NCBI RefSeq assembly: GCF_947488515.1
Contig: NZ_CANKZF010000001.1
Coordinates: 868,001 to 932,000 of the forward strand
Source of the DNA: an uncultured Nocardioides sp.
GTDB lineage: Bacteria; Actinomycetota; Actinomycetes; Propionibacteriales; Nocardioidaceae
Direction: 5' to 3'
DNA: 64,000 nt
Both the position numbers and the translations under genes were made by a program. Shown here in pieces: positions 26,536 to 36,764 of the stretch (the stretch's first letter is position 1; each line of letters starts with the position of its first letter). The notes beneath the pieces were generated by a model, which saw only the letters and a list, made by a program, of their open reading frames with translations, was not told the origin of the DNA and searched no databases.

Positions 26536-28647
26536 GTGGCTCGCTCCCTCCGGCACACCCTGGACGAGGTCCAGCAGGCCCCGTTCGTGGTCGACGTGCT
26601 GCGCAGCGGGGACCGCCTCGCGGCCGCCGCCGGCAGCGAGGGCGGACCGCAACCGGTGCGGCTGCTCGCCGCGGTGATCGACGAGCGCGACGAGCTGACC
26701 GCGGTGGCGGCCGTGCACGCCCTCGCGCAGGTGTGCGACGACGGGGCCGACGCCGTCCTGTCCGAGCTGCTGTCGCACCCCCGCCCGTTCCTGCGCGAGC
26801 ACGCGAGCTGGGCGCTCGGGGCCAGGTTGCCACGCCTCGACGCGATCGGGAGGCTGGTGGATGTCGTCGTGGGCGGTGCATTCTCCGGCATGCTCGGCCA
26901 GCGCACGCTCGCCCGCTGGGCCGTGGCCGCTCCGCAGCAGGTCGCCCTCGCCATCGAGGACGCGCTAGACGAAGCGGCCGGTCCGACCGTCCGGAGCAGG
27001 CTGGTCGAGACACTCGGCCTGGCGCCGGGTCCGAACGCCGGCCGCGCGCTGCTCCGGCTCGCCCGCGACCCCAGCGAGCACCCGACGGTCCAGATGACCG
27101 CCGTCGCCGCCCTCGGTGACCGCCCGGCCGACGCCGCCGCGGTCGCGCTGGTCCGTCACCTCAGCACGGCCGACGGGGACCTCGGAACCGTGGCGCGGCT
27201 TGCCGCGATCGACCTGGGCATCGACGTCGTCGAGCGAGACCGGACTCCGTCCGGCCTGACCGTCGCCCAGCTCTTCCTGCACGCCGACATCGATCGTGAC
27301 CTCAGCCGCGCCGGCGCCGGCGACAACGGCGGCGTCGCCACGCTGCTGGTGCGGCTGGGTGACGCGCTGGCGGCCGATCCCGGTGTCGGGCAGGTGCTCA
27401 CGATCTCCCGCGGCCCCGCTCGCGCCGCCCTGCACGGGTTGACCCCCGCCGAGGGGCACCTGCTGACTCCCGTGCCCCTGCTCACCGAGGCTGTCTCCGC
27501 CGCGCAGTCCTGGCCGTCGCGGGTCGCGGCGGAACGCGGGATCCGCCGCGTGCTGCGGACGCACCGCGCCGACGTGCTGCACCTGCGGATGGCGGAGGTC
27601 GGCAGCCTGGCGGCGGCTGAGGTGGCCCGCGAGCTGGGCATCCCGGTGGTGTTCACCCTCGCGCCCGACCCGCACGCCGTCATCCATGCGCTGGACATGA
27701 CCGGCGGCCTGCACCGGGGCAACTTCGGCACCGAGGACGAGCGAGAGCACTACTGGTTCCGTGCCCGCCTGGTGCAGCGACTGGCCGAGGACTCGGCACA
27801 CATCGCCCTCTTCCCCCGCCCCGAGCTGCAGCACGACATGCGTGAGCTGCTCGGCCTCGACGTTGCCGGGCAGCCCGGCCGGTTCACCGTGGTGCCGGAG
27901 GGCGTCGACCTGCGGGTGAGTGCCGCGGCCGACGCTGCGCTGCAGCGGCCCGGACTGCCCGGCCCGGCGCTCGCCGAGCTCGACGCGCTCGTCGCCACGC
28001 TGCCCGAGCACCGCCGCGGACTGCCACTGGTGATGAGCGTGGGACGCCTGCACCGGGTCAAGGGGATGGCGACCCTGGTCGAGGCGTGGGCCGGCGATGC
28101 CGAGCTGGCCGAGCGGTCCAACCTGCTGATCGTCGGTGGCGACCTGGCCGACCCCTCCCCGGACGAACGCGAGCAGCTCGACCGGATCGCCGAGGTGTTG
28201 TCGCGGTTCCCCGCGGCCGCCGAGGGTCTGCTGATGCCCGGTCACCGCCCCAACGACGTGGTGGCGGTCTGGCTGGCGACCGCGCGGGCGGGCCGGGCGG
28301 GCGGCATCGGCCCGGCGGGGGTGTACGTGTGCAGCAGCCTCAAGGAGGAGTTCGGCCTGGCGCTGCTGGAGGCCCTGGCCTCCGGGCTGGTGGTGGTGGG
28401 TCCAGCAGCCGGGGGACCCGCGACGTACATCGATGACGGGGTGACCGGCGTGCTCGTCGACACCCGCCGGCCCGACGAGGTGGCCCGCGGGATGCGAGCC
28501 GCGTTCGACCTCGCCACGGCGCCGGGCCAGGAAGAGCGGATGGACCGGGCCCTGCAACGGATCAGCGCCGACTTCACCGTGCAGGCCATGGCCGACAGGC
28601 TGCGCGCGATCTACGCCGGTGCCGCCCGTACGGCGGGTCGTTCGTGA
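26536..28647 (+). CDS. Glycosyltransferase with N-terminal HEAT-like repeats
   Basis: About 703 residues. The first ~250 residues are helical repeats of HEAT/PBS type (DERDELTAVAAVHALAQV, HPRPFLREHASWALGARL, HPTVQMTAVAALGD). From about residue 280 on a GT-B glycosyltransferase of the GT4 kind follows: VLTISRG and AEVGSLAAAEVARELGIPVVFTLAPDPH in the acceptor lobe, VMSVGRLHRVKGMATLVEAW in the donor lobe, and SSLKEEFGLALLEALASGLVVVG with the E-x7-E motif. Start is uncertain: GTG 26536 is used; ATG 26509 would add 9 residues. It is 13 bp upstream of a second glycosyltransferase, so they likely modify the same product. Confidence 0.85.
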   Translation: MARSLRHTLDEVQQAPFVVDVLRSGDRLAAAAGSEGGPQPVRLLAAVIDERDELTAVAAVHALAQVCDDGADAVLSELLSHPRPFLREHASWALGARLPRLDAIGRLVDVVVGGAFSGMLGQRTLARWAVAAPQQVALAIEDALDEAAGPTVRSRLVETLGLAPGPNAGRALLRLARDPSEHPTVQMTAVAALGDRPADAAAVALVRHLSTADGDLGTVARLAAIDLGIDVVERDRTPSGLTVAQLFLHADIDRDLSRAGAGDNGGVATLLVRLGDALAADPGVGQVLTISRGPARAALHGLTPAEGHLLTPVPLLTEAVSAAQSWPSRVAAERGIRRVLRTHRADVLHLRMAEVGSLAAAEVARELGIPVVFTLAPDPHAVIHALDMTGGLHRGNFGTEDEREHYWFRARLVQRLAEDSAHIALFPRPELQHDMRELLGLDVAGQPGRFTVVPEGVDLRVSAAADAALQRPGLPGPALAELDALVATLPEHRRGLPLVMSVGRLHRVKGMATLVEAWAGDAELAERSNLLIVGGDLADPSPDEREQLDRIAEVLSRFPAAAEGLLMPGHRPNDVVAVWLATARAGRAGGIGPAGVYVCSSLKEEFGLALLEALASGLVVVGPAAGGPATYIDDGVTGVLVDTRRPDEVARGMRAAFDLATAPGQEERMDRALQRISADFTVQAMADRLRAIYAGAARTAGRS

Positions 28648-28660
28648 CAGCGTTGCGCGC

Positions 28661-29947
<1,287 letters not shown>

Positions 29948-30000
29948 GCGCCCTGGAGGCTTGCTGGCCCATCGGTTGTCGTGTCATGCACAGACAGAAC

Positions 30001-30038
30001 ACGAGAGCCGCCCCGACGGGTGTCGGAGCGGCTCTCGT
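30001..30038 (-). terminator. Terminator of ssrA
   Basis: ACGAGAGCCGC pairs with GCGGCTCTCGT, with inner CCGAC/GTCGG and a GGGT loop, only one mismatch. It lies 21 nt beyond the 3' end of the tmRNA on the minus strand, with a T-rich stretch (GTTCTGTCTG) following. It may also stop plus-strand transcripts from the glycosyltransferases. Confidence 0.85.
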
Positions 30039-30058
30039 CCAAGAGGGCTGTGTGCGAG

Positions 30059-30426
30059 TGGAGCTGCGGGGAATCGAACCCCGGTCCTCGAGCGTCGATC
30101 CAGGTCTTCTCCGGGTGCAGTCAGTGTTGTCGCTTTTCTCGGCCCCGGCGCTCGCACAGACACGTCGCCGACAGGCCCAGTCAGGATTGAGTCCCGGTCA
30201 CCCCTCCTGACAGAGAGTGACCAGCAAGTCCCCTAGATGAGGCCTGGATCCGGGACGGAGACGGGTGCCCGGTCAGACCCTTCGATCACTGCTCAGGCAG
30301 CGAGAGCGAAGTCGTTGCGATTGGTGTTGGCAACTATGGATTTCCAGCGATCGTTTACGAGATGACGCTGGCTTCTCGACCCGCTTCCCCTGGAACTAAC
30401 GTCCCAAGTCGAAACCGATCAGCCCC
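30059..30426 (-). ncRNA. ssrA: tmRNA (ssrA)
   Basis: Minus-strand 368-nt tmRNA. The 5' end GGGGCTGATCGGTTTCGAC and the 3' end GGTTCGATTCCCCGCAGCTCC pair as the acceptor stem and T-arm of a tRNA-like domain. The tag-peptide frame (near 30291-30330) reads ANTNRNDFALAA then TGA, which ends in the hydrophobic ALAA that directs stalled proteins to proteases. The gene does not encode CCA: after the discriminator A the genome reads CTC. It works with SmpB (coded about 10 kb away) to rescue stalled ribosomes. Confidence 0.97.
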
Positions 30427-30495
30427 TCTTGTGTTGTCAAGCAGGCCCGAGCCCACGGCCCCAGCCTACTGGTCCCAACCGACAGATCGCGAACG

Positions 30496-32271
30496 CTATT
30501 CCTTCGGGCGCAGCGGCTCGGAGTGCCACGTGTCGTCGTCGAGGCGCCACAGCTGGCGGTCGTTGCCCACCGCCAGGTCGTCCGGAACGTCGTGGTCGAA
30601 CTCGAGCCCGGCCTCGCGGAGCGCCTGGGTGTACTCGCCCCAGGCCGCGGCGTGCCTGGCCTTCGCGTCGGCCTTGTCCTGGTCGGTGGCCCCGACGGGG
30701 AGGAGGACGGCGCCGTGCGGCACCTCCCACCCGGTCGGTACGTCGCTGCCGTCGGGGGCGATCCCGAACAGGCGCTCGTCGGTCGTCCGGTGACCGGCCC
30801 GCACCAGGAGCGTGCCGTCCTCGCGCCAGAGGAACCGGACCGACCAGCCGTGGCCCTTGAGGTGCCCGTCGCGGTGCGCGGCGACGGCGTCGTCGGGCAG
30901 GAAGAGCCCCCAGGAGGCGAAGTGGTCGGCGAACGCCTGCTGCTGGGGCGTCGGCCCCGACACGTGCTCGTCCGTCCCGTCGGCTCCTCCCGGAGCGCCG
31001 GGTCGGGCAGGCGCGGCGCCCAGGCGTACGCGCGTGATGCGGTGGCCGTCGATCTCGACGACCTCGAGGCGACGGTCCTCGACCACCACCGAGTCACCGA
31101 CCTCGCCCATCCGCGCGAGGCGGTGGAGCACGTAGCCGGCGACGGTCTCGTAGGGCCCGTCCTCCAGCGCGACGCCGGTCCGCTCGGCGAACTCCTCGAT
31201 CGTCAGCCCGGCGTCCACGGTCGTCGGGTCCTGGGACGCGGCGATCTCGGCGTCGGTGTCGTACTCGTCGTGGATCTCGCCGACGAGCTCCTCCATGAGG
31301 TCCTCGAGGGTGACGATGCCGTCGGTGCCGCCGTACTCGTCGACCACGAGGGCGATGTGGGCGCCGAGGCTGCGCAGCTGGTCGATGGAGGGCAGGACCC
31401 GGTTGGTGCGCGGCAGCACGGGCAGCTCGCGGGCGATGTCGGCGACCGGCGTCGAGCTGTCGTCCGCGCGGCCGAGCACGTCGCGCAGGTGGAGGTAGCC
31501 GAGCACCTCGTCGAACGACGTACCGGTCACCGGGTAGCGGGTGTAGGGCTGCTCGACGATGACGGCGACCGCCTCGGCGAGGCTCATGTCGCCGCGGAGG
31601 AAGACGACGTCGCCTCGCGGCTTCATCACCTCGCTGAGCGAGCGGTCACCGGCCTCGAAGACGTCGTCGACGAGTCGTCGCTCGCCCTCGGGGATGTCCT
31701 CGTGGCCGGAGATCATCATCCGCAGCTCCTCCTCGTCGACCTCGTCGCCGGCGGCGTCGGGGTTGCCGCCGAGGAGGCGGACGAGCAGGTTGGTCGAGAG
31801 CGACAGCAGCCAGATGACCGGTGTCATCACGGTGGCGAACCTGCCGAGCGGCGGCGCGAAGAGCTTGGCGACCCCCACCGAGCGCTGCAGCGCGAGCCGC
31901 TTGGGCACGAGCTCACCGAGGACCAGCGACAGGTACGACACGACGAGGGTGGTCACGATCAGCGACACCGTGTCGGGCGCCGGGGTGCCGAGGCCCTCGA
32001 AGACGGGTGCGAAGGACGGTGCGAGCGTCGAGGCGCCGAAGGCGGCGGAGAAGAACCCCGCCACCGTGACGCCGATCTGCACGGCCGAGAGGAAGCGGTT
32101 GGGGTCGCGGGCGAGGGAGGCGACCGCGTGGCCGCGGCCCCCCTGGGTGTCGAGGCGCTCCACCTGTCCGGAGCGCAGCGAGACCAGCGCGATCTCGGTC
32201 GCCGCGAACACACCGCCCACCAGGATGAACGCGAGAACGAGCAGGACGTCGATCCACGTACCGGCTTCCAC
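30496..32271 (-). CDS. CNNM/CBS (HlyC/CorC) membrane protein with extra C-terminal domain
   Basis: 591 residues; members usually have about 430-450. Residues 5-170 hold the CNNM membrane domain (DUF21; VSYLSLVLGELVPKRLALQRS), 205-335 the CBS pair (MKPRGDVVFLR, HIALVVDEYGGTDGIVTLEDLMEELVGEIHDEYD), 350-417 the CorC/HlyC-associated domain. A further region, 440-591, not part of the family, is helical at the end and has Trp/Asp-rich motifs (GWSVRFLWREDG, GHRTTDERLFGI). Family role: divalent cation transport or regulation. ATG 32271; the next gene upstream is a sugar kinase 171 bp away. Function of the added domain is unknown. Confidence 0.9.
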   Translation of the reverse strand: MEAGTWIDVLLVLAFILVGGVFAATEIALVSLRSGQVERLDTQGGRGHAVASLARDPNRFLSAVQIGVTVAGFFSAAFGASTLAPSFAPVFEGLGTPAPDTVSLIVTTLVVSYLSLVLGELVPKRLALQRSVGVAKLFAPPLGRFATVMTPVIWLLSLSTNLLVRLLGGNPDAAGDEVDEEELRMMISGHEDIPEGERRLVDDVFEAGDRSLSEVMKPRGDVVFLRGDMSLAEAVAVIVEQPYTRYPVTGTSFDEVLGYLHLRDVLGRADDSSTPVADIARELPVLPRTNRVLPSIDQLRSLGAHIALVVDEYGGTDGIVTLEDLMEELVGEIHDEYDTDAEIAASQDPTTVDAGLTIEEFAERTGVALEDGPYETVAGYVLHRLARMGEVGDSVVVEDRRLEVVEIDGHRITRVRLGAAPARPGAPGGADGTDEHVSGPTPQQQAFADHFASWGLFLPDDAVAAHRDGHLKGHGWSVRFLWREDGTLLVRAGHRTTDERLFGIAPDGSDVPTGWEVPHGAVLLPVGATDQDKADAKARHAAAWGEYTQALREAGLEFDHDVPDDLAVGNDRQLWRLDDDTWHSEPLRPKE

Positions 32272-32299
32272 CCGGACAACCTAGCCCCGGCCGCCTATC

Positions 32300-32320
32300 G
32301 ACGCCGTCGCGAGCGGCGTC
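32300..32320 (-). terminator. Hairpin downstream of the sugar operon
   Basis: GACGCCG/CGGCGTC 7-bp stem with a 7-nt loop, on the minus strand, about 120 nt after the ROK kinase stop. No T-run, so a modest candidate for the end of the sugar operon; not strong. Confidence 0.35.
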
Positions 32321-32442
32321 AGGCGGGTGTGATGGCAAGGCGGAGGGCCGAAGGCGGGCCGCTGGGCCCGTCGAGCGCGCGACAACGCAGCCAGCGCGCC
32401 CGCATGTCGTCGCGCAGCAGGCGAGAGATGGGTGGCCCGGGC

Positions 32443-33360
32443 TTAACGAGTTGCCACCAACGCGGCGCCGACGGCGGCGACGGGGTAGTGCAGCGGCACC
32501 ATGCTGAGCCGGTCGGCGAGGCCGAGCGAGGCGAGGAAGGGCGAGCCCTCCCCCAGCGACCGCAGCTGCCGGACCACCTGCTCGCGCAGCGGCTCGCCGA
32601 CCTCGGCCACACCGCCGCCCAGCACGATGCGCTCGGGGTCGATCGTGAGGCCGAGGGCGCGGACCGCGCTGGCCACGCCCCAGCAGAAGCGGTCGCGCAC
32701 GGCCACGGCCGCGGGGTCTCCCGCGGCGGCCGCCGCGAAGAGTGCCGCGGCGGGCGGTCCGTCGGGGGTGGGCCAGGCCCGCGCGAGGGCCCGGCCCGAC
32801 GCGATGGTCTCCAGGCAGCCGGTCTGGCCGCAGCCGCACGCCTCCCCTGCGGGATCGACCGGAAGGTGGCCGATCTCGCCGGCCGCTCCGTGCTCGCCTC
32901 GACGCAGCCGGCCGTCGACGACGAGCCCGGCCGCGAGTCCCGTGCCGACGCTGAGGTAGACCACGTCGTCGGCCTCGACCAGCGCGCAGGCGGCGAGCGC
33001 AGCAGCGTTCACGTCGTTCTCCACGACCACCGGCACGCCGAGACGGGCAGCCAGGAGGTCGCGAAGCGGCAGGTCGTCGCCGTTGACGTCGAGGTTGACC
33101 GCGTGCCGCAGCATCCCGCGATCGCTGTCGACGAGTCCGGGCACGCCGACACCCACGCGCCAGTCCAGGCGCCCGCCGGTCTCCCGCTCGAGGGCCTGGA
33201 ACACCCGCTCAGCGGTCGCGACCACCCCGTCGGCGCCGGGCCGGGTGGACTCCCTGACCTGGGCGAGGATCGTGCCGTCCTCGCCGAGCACGACGCCGTG
33301 CGTCTTGGTGCCTCCGATGTCCAGGCCGACGCTCCGCGCGCCCGACAGTGCGGCGTTCAC
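32443..33360 (-). CDS. ROK-family sugar kinase
   Basis: 305-residue ROK kinase. N-terminal phosphate-binding GLDIGGTKTHGVVLGEDG, the EIGHLPVDPAGEACGCGQTGCLET zinc/ROK signature near residues 172-195, and ERIVLGGGVAEVGEPLREQVV at the C-terminus. GTG 33360 overlaps the stop of the upstream GH3 gene by 4 nt. With a beta-hexosaminidase and sugar ABC system upstream it probably phosphorylates the freed monosaccharide (N-acetylglucosamine or glucose). Exact sugar is inferred, not read. Confidence 0.9.
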   Translation of the reverse strand: MNAALSGARSVGLDIGGTKTHGVVLGEDGTILAQVRESTRPGADGVVATAERVFQALERETGGRLDWRVGVGVPGLVDSDRGMLRHAVNLDVNGDDLPLRDLLAARLGVPVVVENDVNAAALAACALVEADDVVYLSVGTGLAAGLVVDGRLRRGEHGAAGEIGHLPVDPAGEACGCGQTGCLETIASGRALARAWPTPDGPPAAALFAAAAAGDPAAVAVRDRFCWGVASAVRALGLTIDPERIVLGGGVAEVGEPLREQVVRQLRSLGEGSPFLASLGLADRLSMVPLHYPVAAVGAALVATR

Positions 33361-34874
33361 CGCGTCCACCCGGCCCCGCGCAGCAGCTGCGTCACCGCGG
33401 CGACACCCGGCGCGGACGAGCCCCGCGTGCTGATGGTCGTGAGGCCGACGTCGCGGGCCGACGGCCAGCCCCACTCGACGACCACGGCAGGTCTGCCGTC
33501 ATCCGCGAGCGCGCGCAGGAAGGCCAGCACCTCGGGGCGTCGGCCGGCGTCGCGCACCTGCACGACGAGGGGTACGCCGCCGGGGACCACGTCCGGCAGC
33601 CCGTCCGCCAGCGACCCCGGGTCGAGGCGGTGGTCCGCCGGGAGACCCCACGCCACGTCGCCGACCGCGATGTTGGCCGCCGTGTCGAGACTGACGACGA
33701 CGGCGCCGGCGAGGTCGGGCAGGTCGCCGTCGACCCGCGTCGCGGAGGCAGCCGCAGAGGCCTGTCGGAAGGCGTCGGGAAGCTCCGGGTGGGTCGCGGT
33801 CACCGGCACGCGCATCGCGGCGACGCAACGGGCGGCGTCCGCGAGCCGGTCCTGGGGCAGGCGGCCGTCCGCGACGGCAGCGACGATCGCGTCACGGACC
33901 TCCAGCACCAGCGCGGCGGGCTTGTCGGGGCCGAGGCAGAGGAGGTCGCACCCGGCGGCGAGGGCCAGGACGGCCGCGTCCGGGATGCCGAGGACGGCGG
34001 ACGCGCCGGCCATGTCCAGCGCGTCGCTGACGACCACGCCGTCGAAGCCGAGCACCTCGCGCAGCATGCCGAGCACGAGCGGGCTCAGGGTCGCCGGACG
34101 GTCGGGATCGATCGCGGGCACGACGATGTGCGAGGTCATCACCGCCGCGGTGCCGGCCTCGACCGCGGCGTCGAAGGGCACGAGCTCGCGGGCCGCGAGG
34201 GTGTCCGGGTCGACGTCGATGCGCGGCAGGTCGAGGTGGCTGTCGGTGGCGGTGTCGCCGTGGCCGGGGAAGTGCTTGGCGCACGCCGCGACACCGGTGG
34301 ACTGGAGCCCGCGCGTCCACGCCGCCACGTGGGCGGCGACCTGCTCGGGGTCCACGCCGAAGCTGCGGGTGCCGATGACAAAGTTGTCGGGGTCGCTGTT
34401 GACGTCGGCGTCCGGGGCGAGGTCGAGGGTCACGCCCACCGACGCCAGCTCGTGGCCCAACCAGCGGCCGACGGCCTCGGTGAGCTCCAGGTCGGCGGCG
34501 CCGCCGAGTGCCGCGGCACCGAGGACGGGGCTCGGCTCTCGGGTGTGCAGCCGGCTGACGTCGCCACCCTCCTCGTCCACCGCGACCACGGCGGCGGGGT
34601 TGGCGGCGCGGATATCGGCGCTGAGTGCGGCGAGGGCGGCGGGGCCGTCGGCGGTGTTGCTGCCGAAGTAGCAGATGCCGCCGAGACCCTGCTCGAGCAG
34701 CGCGCGGTAGTCGTCGGGCAGCGCCGTGCCGGCGAAGCCGGGCAGCAGCACCCGCAGCGCCAGGGTGCCGAGGTCATCCGCTCCATCGGCTCGATCTTCG
34801 ACCGACTCGGGGTCCCCGCGGCGTTGTTCGGGGGAGCGCAGCGGAGGAGAAGAACGTCGTGGGGTGAGGTTCAT
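33357..34874 (-). CDS. GH3 glycosidase, beta-N-acetylhexosaminidase (NagZ-like)
   Basis: 505-residue GH3 enzyme of the NagZ type. The KHFPGHGDTATDSHLDLP loop carries the His of the catalytic dyad that marks NagZ-type beta-N-acetylglucosaminidases, and VVVSDALDMAG holds the nucleophile Asp. No signal peptide, so it acts in the cytosol on imported oligosaccharides. The C-terminal ~150 residues form the second GH3 domain. ATG 34874 overlaps the permease stop by 4 nt and the kinase follows by 4 nt. Probable pathway: imported chitobiose-like sugar to GlcNAc to GlcNAc-6-phosphate. Confidence 0.92.
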   Translation of the reverse strand: MNLTPRRSSPPLRSPEQRRGDPESVEDRADGADDLGTLALRVLLPGFAGTALPDDYRALLEQGLGGICYFGSNTADGPAALAALSADIRAANPAAVVAVDEEGGDVSRLHTREPSPVLGAAALGGAADLELTEAVGRWLGHELASVGVTLDLAPDADVNSDPDNFVIGTRSFGVDPEQVAAHVAAWTRGLQSTGVAACAKHFPGHGDTATDSHLDLPRIDVDPDTLAARELVPFDAAVEAGTAAVMTSHIVVPAIDPDRPATLSPLVLGMLREVLGFDGVVVSDALDMAGASAVLGIPDAAVLALAAGCDLLCLGPDKPAALVLEVRDAIVAAVADGRLPQDRLADAARCVAAMRVPVTATHPELPDAFRQASAAASATRVDGDLPDLAGAVVVSLDTAANIAVGDVAWGLPADHRLDPGSLADGLPDVVPGGVPLVVQVRDAGRRPEVLAFLRALADDGRPAVVVEWGWPSARDVGLTTISTRGSSAPGVAAVTQLLRGAGWTR

Positions 34875-35710
34875 CCCTTCACCGCGCCTGACGTGAGCCC
34901 GCTGACCATCCGGCCCTGCACGACGAGGAAGAAGATGATGACGGGCACGGCGATGAGGGTGGAGCCGGCCATGATCCCGCCCCAGTCGGTGCCGCGGTTG
35001 ACGTCGGTGAAGGTCGACAGCCACAGCGGCAGCGTCCGCTGGTCCTCACGCGTCATCACCACGAGCGCGAGGGTGAACTCGTTCCACGCCTGGATGAAGC
35101 CGAAGACGCCGGTCGCGACCAGGCCGGGGGCGAGCAGCGGCAGCGTGACGCGGAAGAACGCCTGCACGCGTGTGCACCCGTCCATCATCGCGGCCTCCTC
35201 CAGCTCGTACGGCACCCCCGCGACGAAGCCGCGCAAGGTCCAGATCGTGAAGGGCAGCACGCCGGCGACGTAGACCAGCGTGAGCCCGACGACGGTGTTG
35301 AGCAGGTCCATCGTCTCGAGCATCTTGTACTGGCTGATGAACAGCCCCTCCACCGGGATCATCTGGATCACCAGCAGGGTGATGATGAAGGACAACCGGC
35401 CGCGGAACCGGAACCGGCTCACCGCCACGGCTGCGACGAACGCGAAGAGCAGTGCGACGGTGATCGTCAGGCCGGTGACCATCAGGCTGACCTGGAGCGC
35501 GTCGAGGAACTGGTCGGTGCGGAAGACCGTGCGGTAGTTGTCGAGGTCGCCGCCGAAGGGCACCCAGGTCGGGGTCGGGCTGCGGATCTCGTTCCTCGCC
35601 AGGAACGAGCTGTTGACCATCCAGTAGACCGGGAAGGCCGAGACGAGGAACGCGAGGACACCCAGCGTGTTGGCGGTGATGCGCAGGGCGGGTCGGGTCG
35701 GCCGGCTCAT
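34871..35710 (-). CDS. Carbohydrate ABC transporter permease (MalG-type)
   Basis: 279-residue permease with six hydrophobic helices and the EAA-loop ELEEAAMMDGCTRVQAFFRVTLPLLAPG, the site that contacts the ATPase. It pairs with the 320-residue permease just upstream (4-nt overlap). Family: CUT1 subset of sugar ABC importers. ATG 35710. No ATPase gene is in the operon; such CUT1 systems in actinobacteria commonly share a single MsiK-like ATPase coded elsewhere. Confidence 0.93.
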   Translation of the reverse strand: MSRPTRPALRITANTLGVLAFLVSAFPVYWMVNSSFLARNEIRSPTPTWVPFGGDLDNYRTVFRTDQFLDALQVSLMVTGLTITVALLFAFVAAVAVSRFRFRGRLSFIITLLVIQMIPVEGLFISQYKMLETMDLLNTVVGLTLVYVAGVLPFTIWTLRGFVAGVPYELEEAAMMDGCTRVQAFFRVTLPLLAPGLVATGVFGFIQAWNEFTLALVVMTREDQRTLPLWLSTFTDVNRGTDWGGIMAGSTLIAVPVIIFFLVVQGRMVSGLTSGAVKG

Positions 35711-36669
35711 CGTGCCTCACCTTCCTGTCGGAGCATGGCGCGGACGTAGGGCGCGGTCAGCACGACGGTGAGGGCGAGCATGAAGATCGCCACCGCCGCG
35801 GACATGCCGAACTCGCCGCCGCCGATGCCGAGCCGGTAGATGTAGGTGCCGAGCAGGTTGGTGTCGCGGGCGCTGCCGCCCGCCTTCTGCAGGATGTAGA
35901 TCTGCGAGAAGACGCGCAGGTCCCAGATGATCTGCAGCAGGCCCACGACGAGCAGCACCGGGCGGATGGTGGGCAGCACGACGTGGCGGAAGCGCGAGGC
36001 CGGTCCGGCGCCGTCGATCTCGGAGGCCTCGACCAGCTCCTCGGGGAGCTGGGTGAGGGCGGCGTAGACCGTGAACGCAACGAACGGCACACTCATCCAC
36101 ACGACGATCACGGTCGCGACGAAGAAGAAGGACAGCGGACGCAGGAGCCACCCGTGGCCCTCGAAGTCGAGGCCGAGCCCGGTCAGGACGTAGTTCACGA
36201 CGCCGTACTGCGTGTCGAAGAGCCACTGCCACACCGTGAGCGAGGCGACCACCGGCATCGCCCACGCGAGCAGCAGCCCGGTCTGCACGAGGAGTCGTAC
36301 GCCGCGCGACATGTGCCGCATCAGCAGCGCGAGGCCGACGCCGATCGCCATCGTGAGCGCCGCGTTGACGAGGCAGAAGGCGATGGAACGGAGGGTGACC
36401 GTCCACAGGTAGCCGTCGGCGACGAGCGTGCGGTAGTTGTTGGCGCCGACCCACTCCGGAGGTCGGCCGAACTGCTGCGCGAGGCCGTAGTCCTGCAGGG
36501 AGAGCACGACCTGGCGCACGAGCGGATAGCCCAGCGCCACTGCCAGCGCCAGCCCGGCGGGGACCAGGAGCGCGTACGGCAGCAGGGTGGCGCGGCTGCG
36601 ACGGGGGGCCGTGCCGCTCGCGGGCTCCTGGGAGGTGTCACGGGTCGTGTCGCTGAGCGTGCTGCTCAT
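35707..36669 (-). CDS. Carbohydrate ABC transporter permease (MalF-type)
   Basis: 320-residue permease. A ~25-residue cytoplasmic N-tail is followed by six transmembrane helices and the EAA loop ELVEASEIDGAGPASRFRHVVLPTIRPVLL. ATG 36669 and overlaps with the MalG-type gene by 4 nt. It lies 95 bp after the solute-binding gene, with a stable hairpin between, which would lower its translation or transcript level relative to the binding protein. Confidence 0.93.
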   Translation of the reverse strand: MSSTLSDTTRDTSQEPASGTAPRRSRATLLPYALLVPAGLALAVALGYPLVRQVVLSLQDYGLAQQFGRPPEWVGANNYRTLVADGYLWTVTLRSIAFCLVNAALTMAIGVGLALLMRHMSRGVRLLVQTGLLLAWAMPVVASLTVWQWLFDTQYGVVNYVLTGLGLDFEGHGWLLRPLSFFFVATVIVVWMSVPFVAFTVYAALTQLPEELVEASEIDGAGPASRFRHVVLPTIRPVLLVVGLLQIIWDLRVFSQIYILQKAGGSARDTNLLGTYIYRLGIGGGEFGMSAAVAIFMLALTVVLTAPYVRAMLRQEGEAR

Positions 36670-36715
36670 CGCCTCCTCCTCTCCGGTGCCGGTGTGATTG
36701 TCGCGCGGGCGCGCC

Positions 36716-36750
36716 CCGGTGGGGGCAGCGGCTGGCGCCGCCCCCACCGG
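36716..36750 (-). terminator. Hairpin between solute-binding and permease genes
   Basis: CCGGTGGGGGC and GCCCCCACCGG form a perfect 11-bp stem with a 13-nt loop, 15 nt downstream of the solute-binding gene stop and within the operon. Likely a partial terminator or 3'-end stabiliser that keeps the binding protein more abundant than the permeases. Confidence 0.75.
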
Positions 36751-36764
36751 TGGTCGTCGACGCC

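Noticed and set aside
30059..30100. Separate tRNA gene at the end of the tmRNA
   Set aside because: The T-arm and acceptor belong to the tmRNA, whose 5' partner is 350 nt away; no D- or anticodon arm here.
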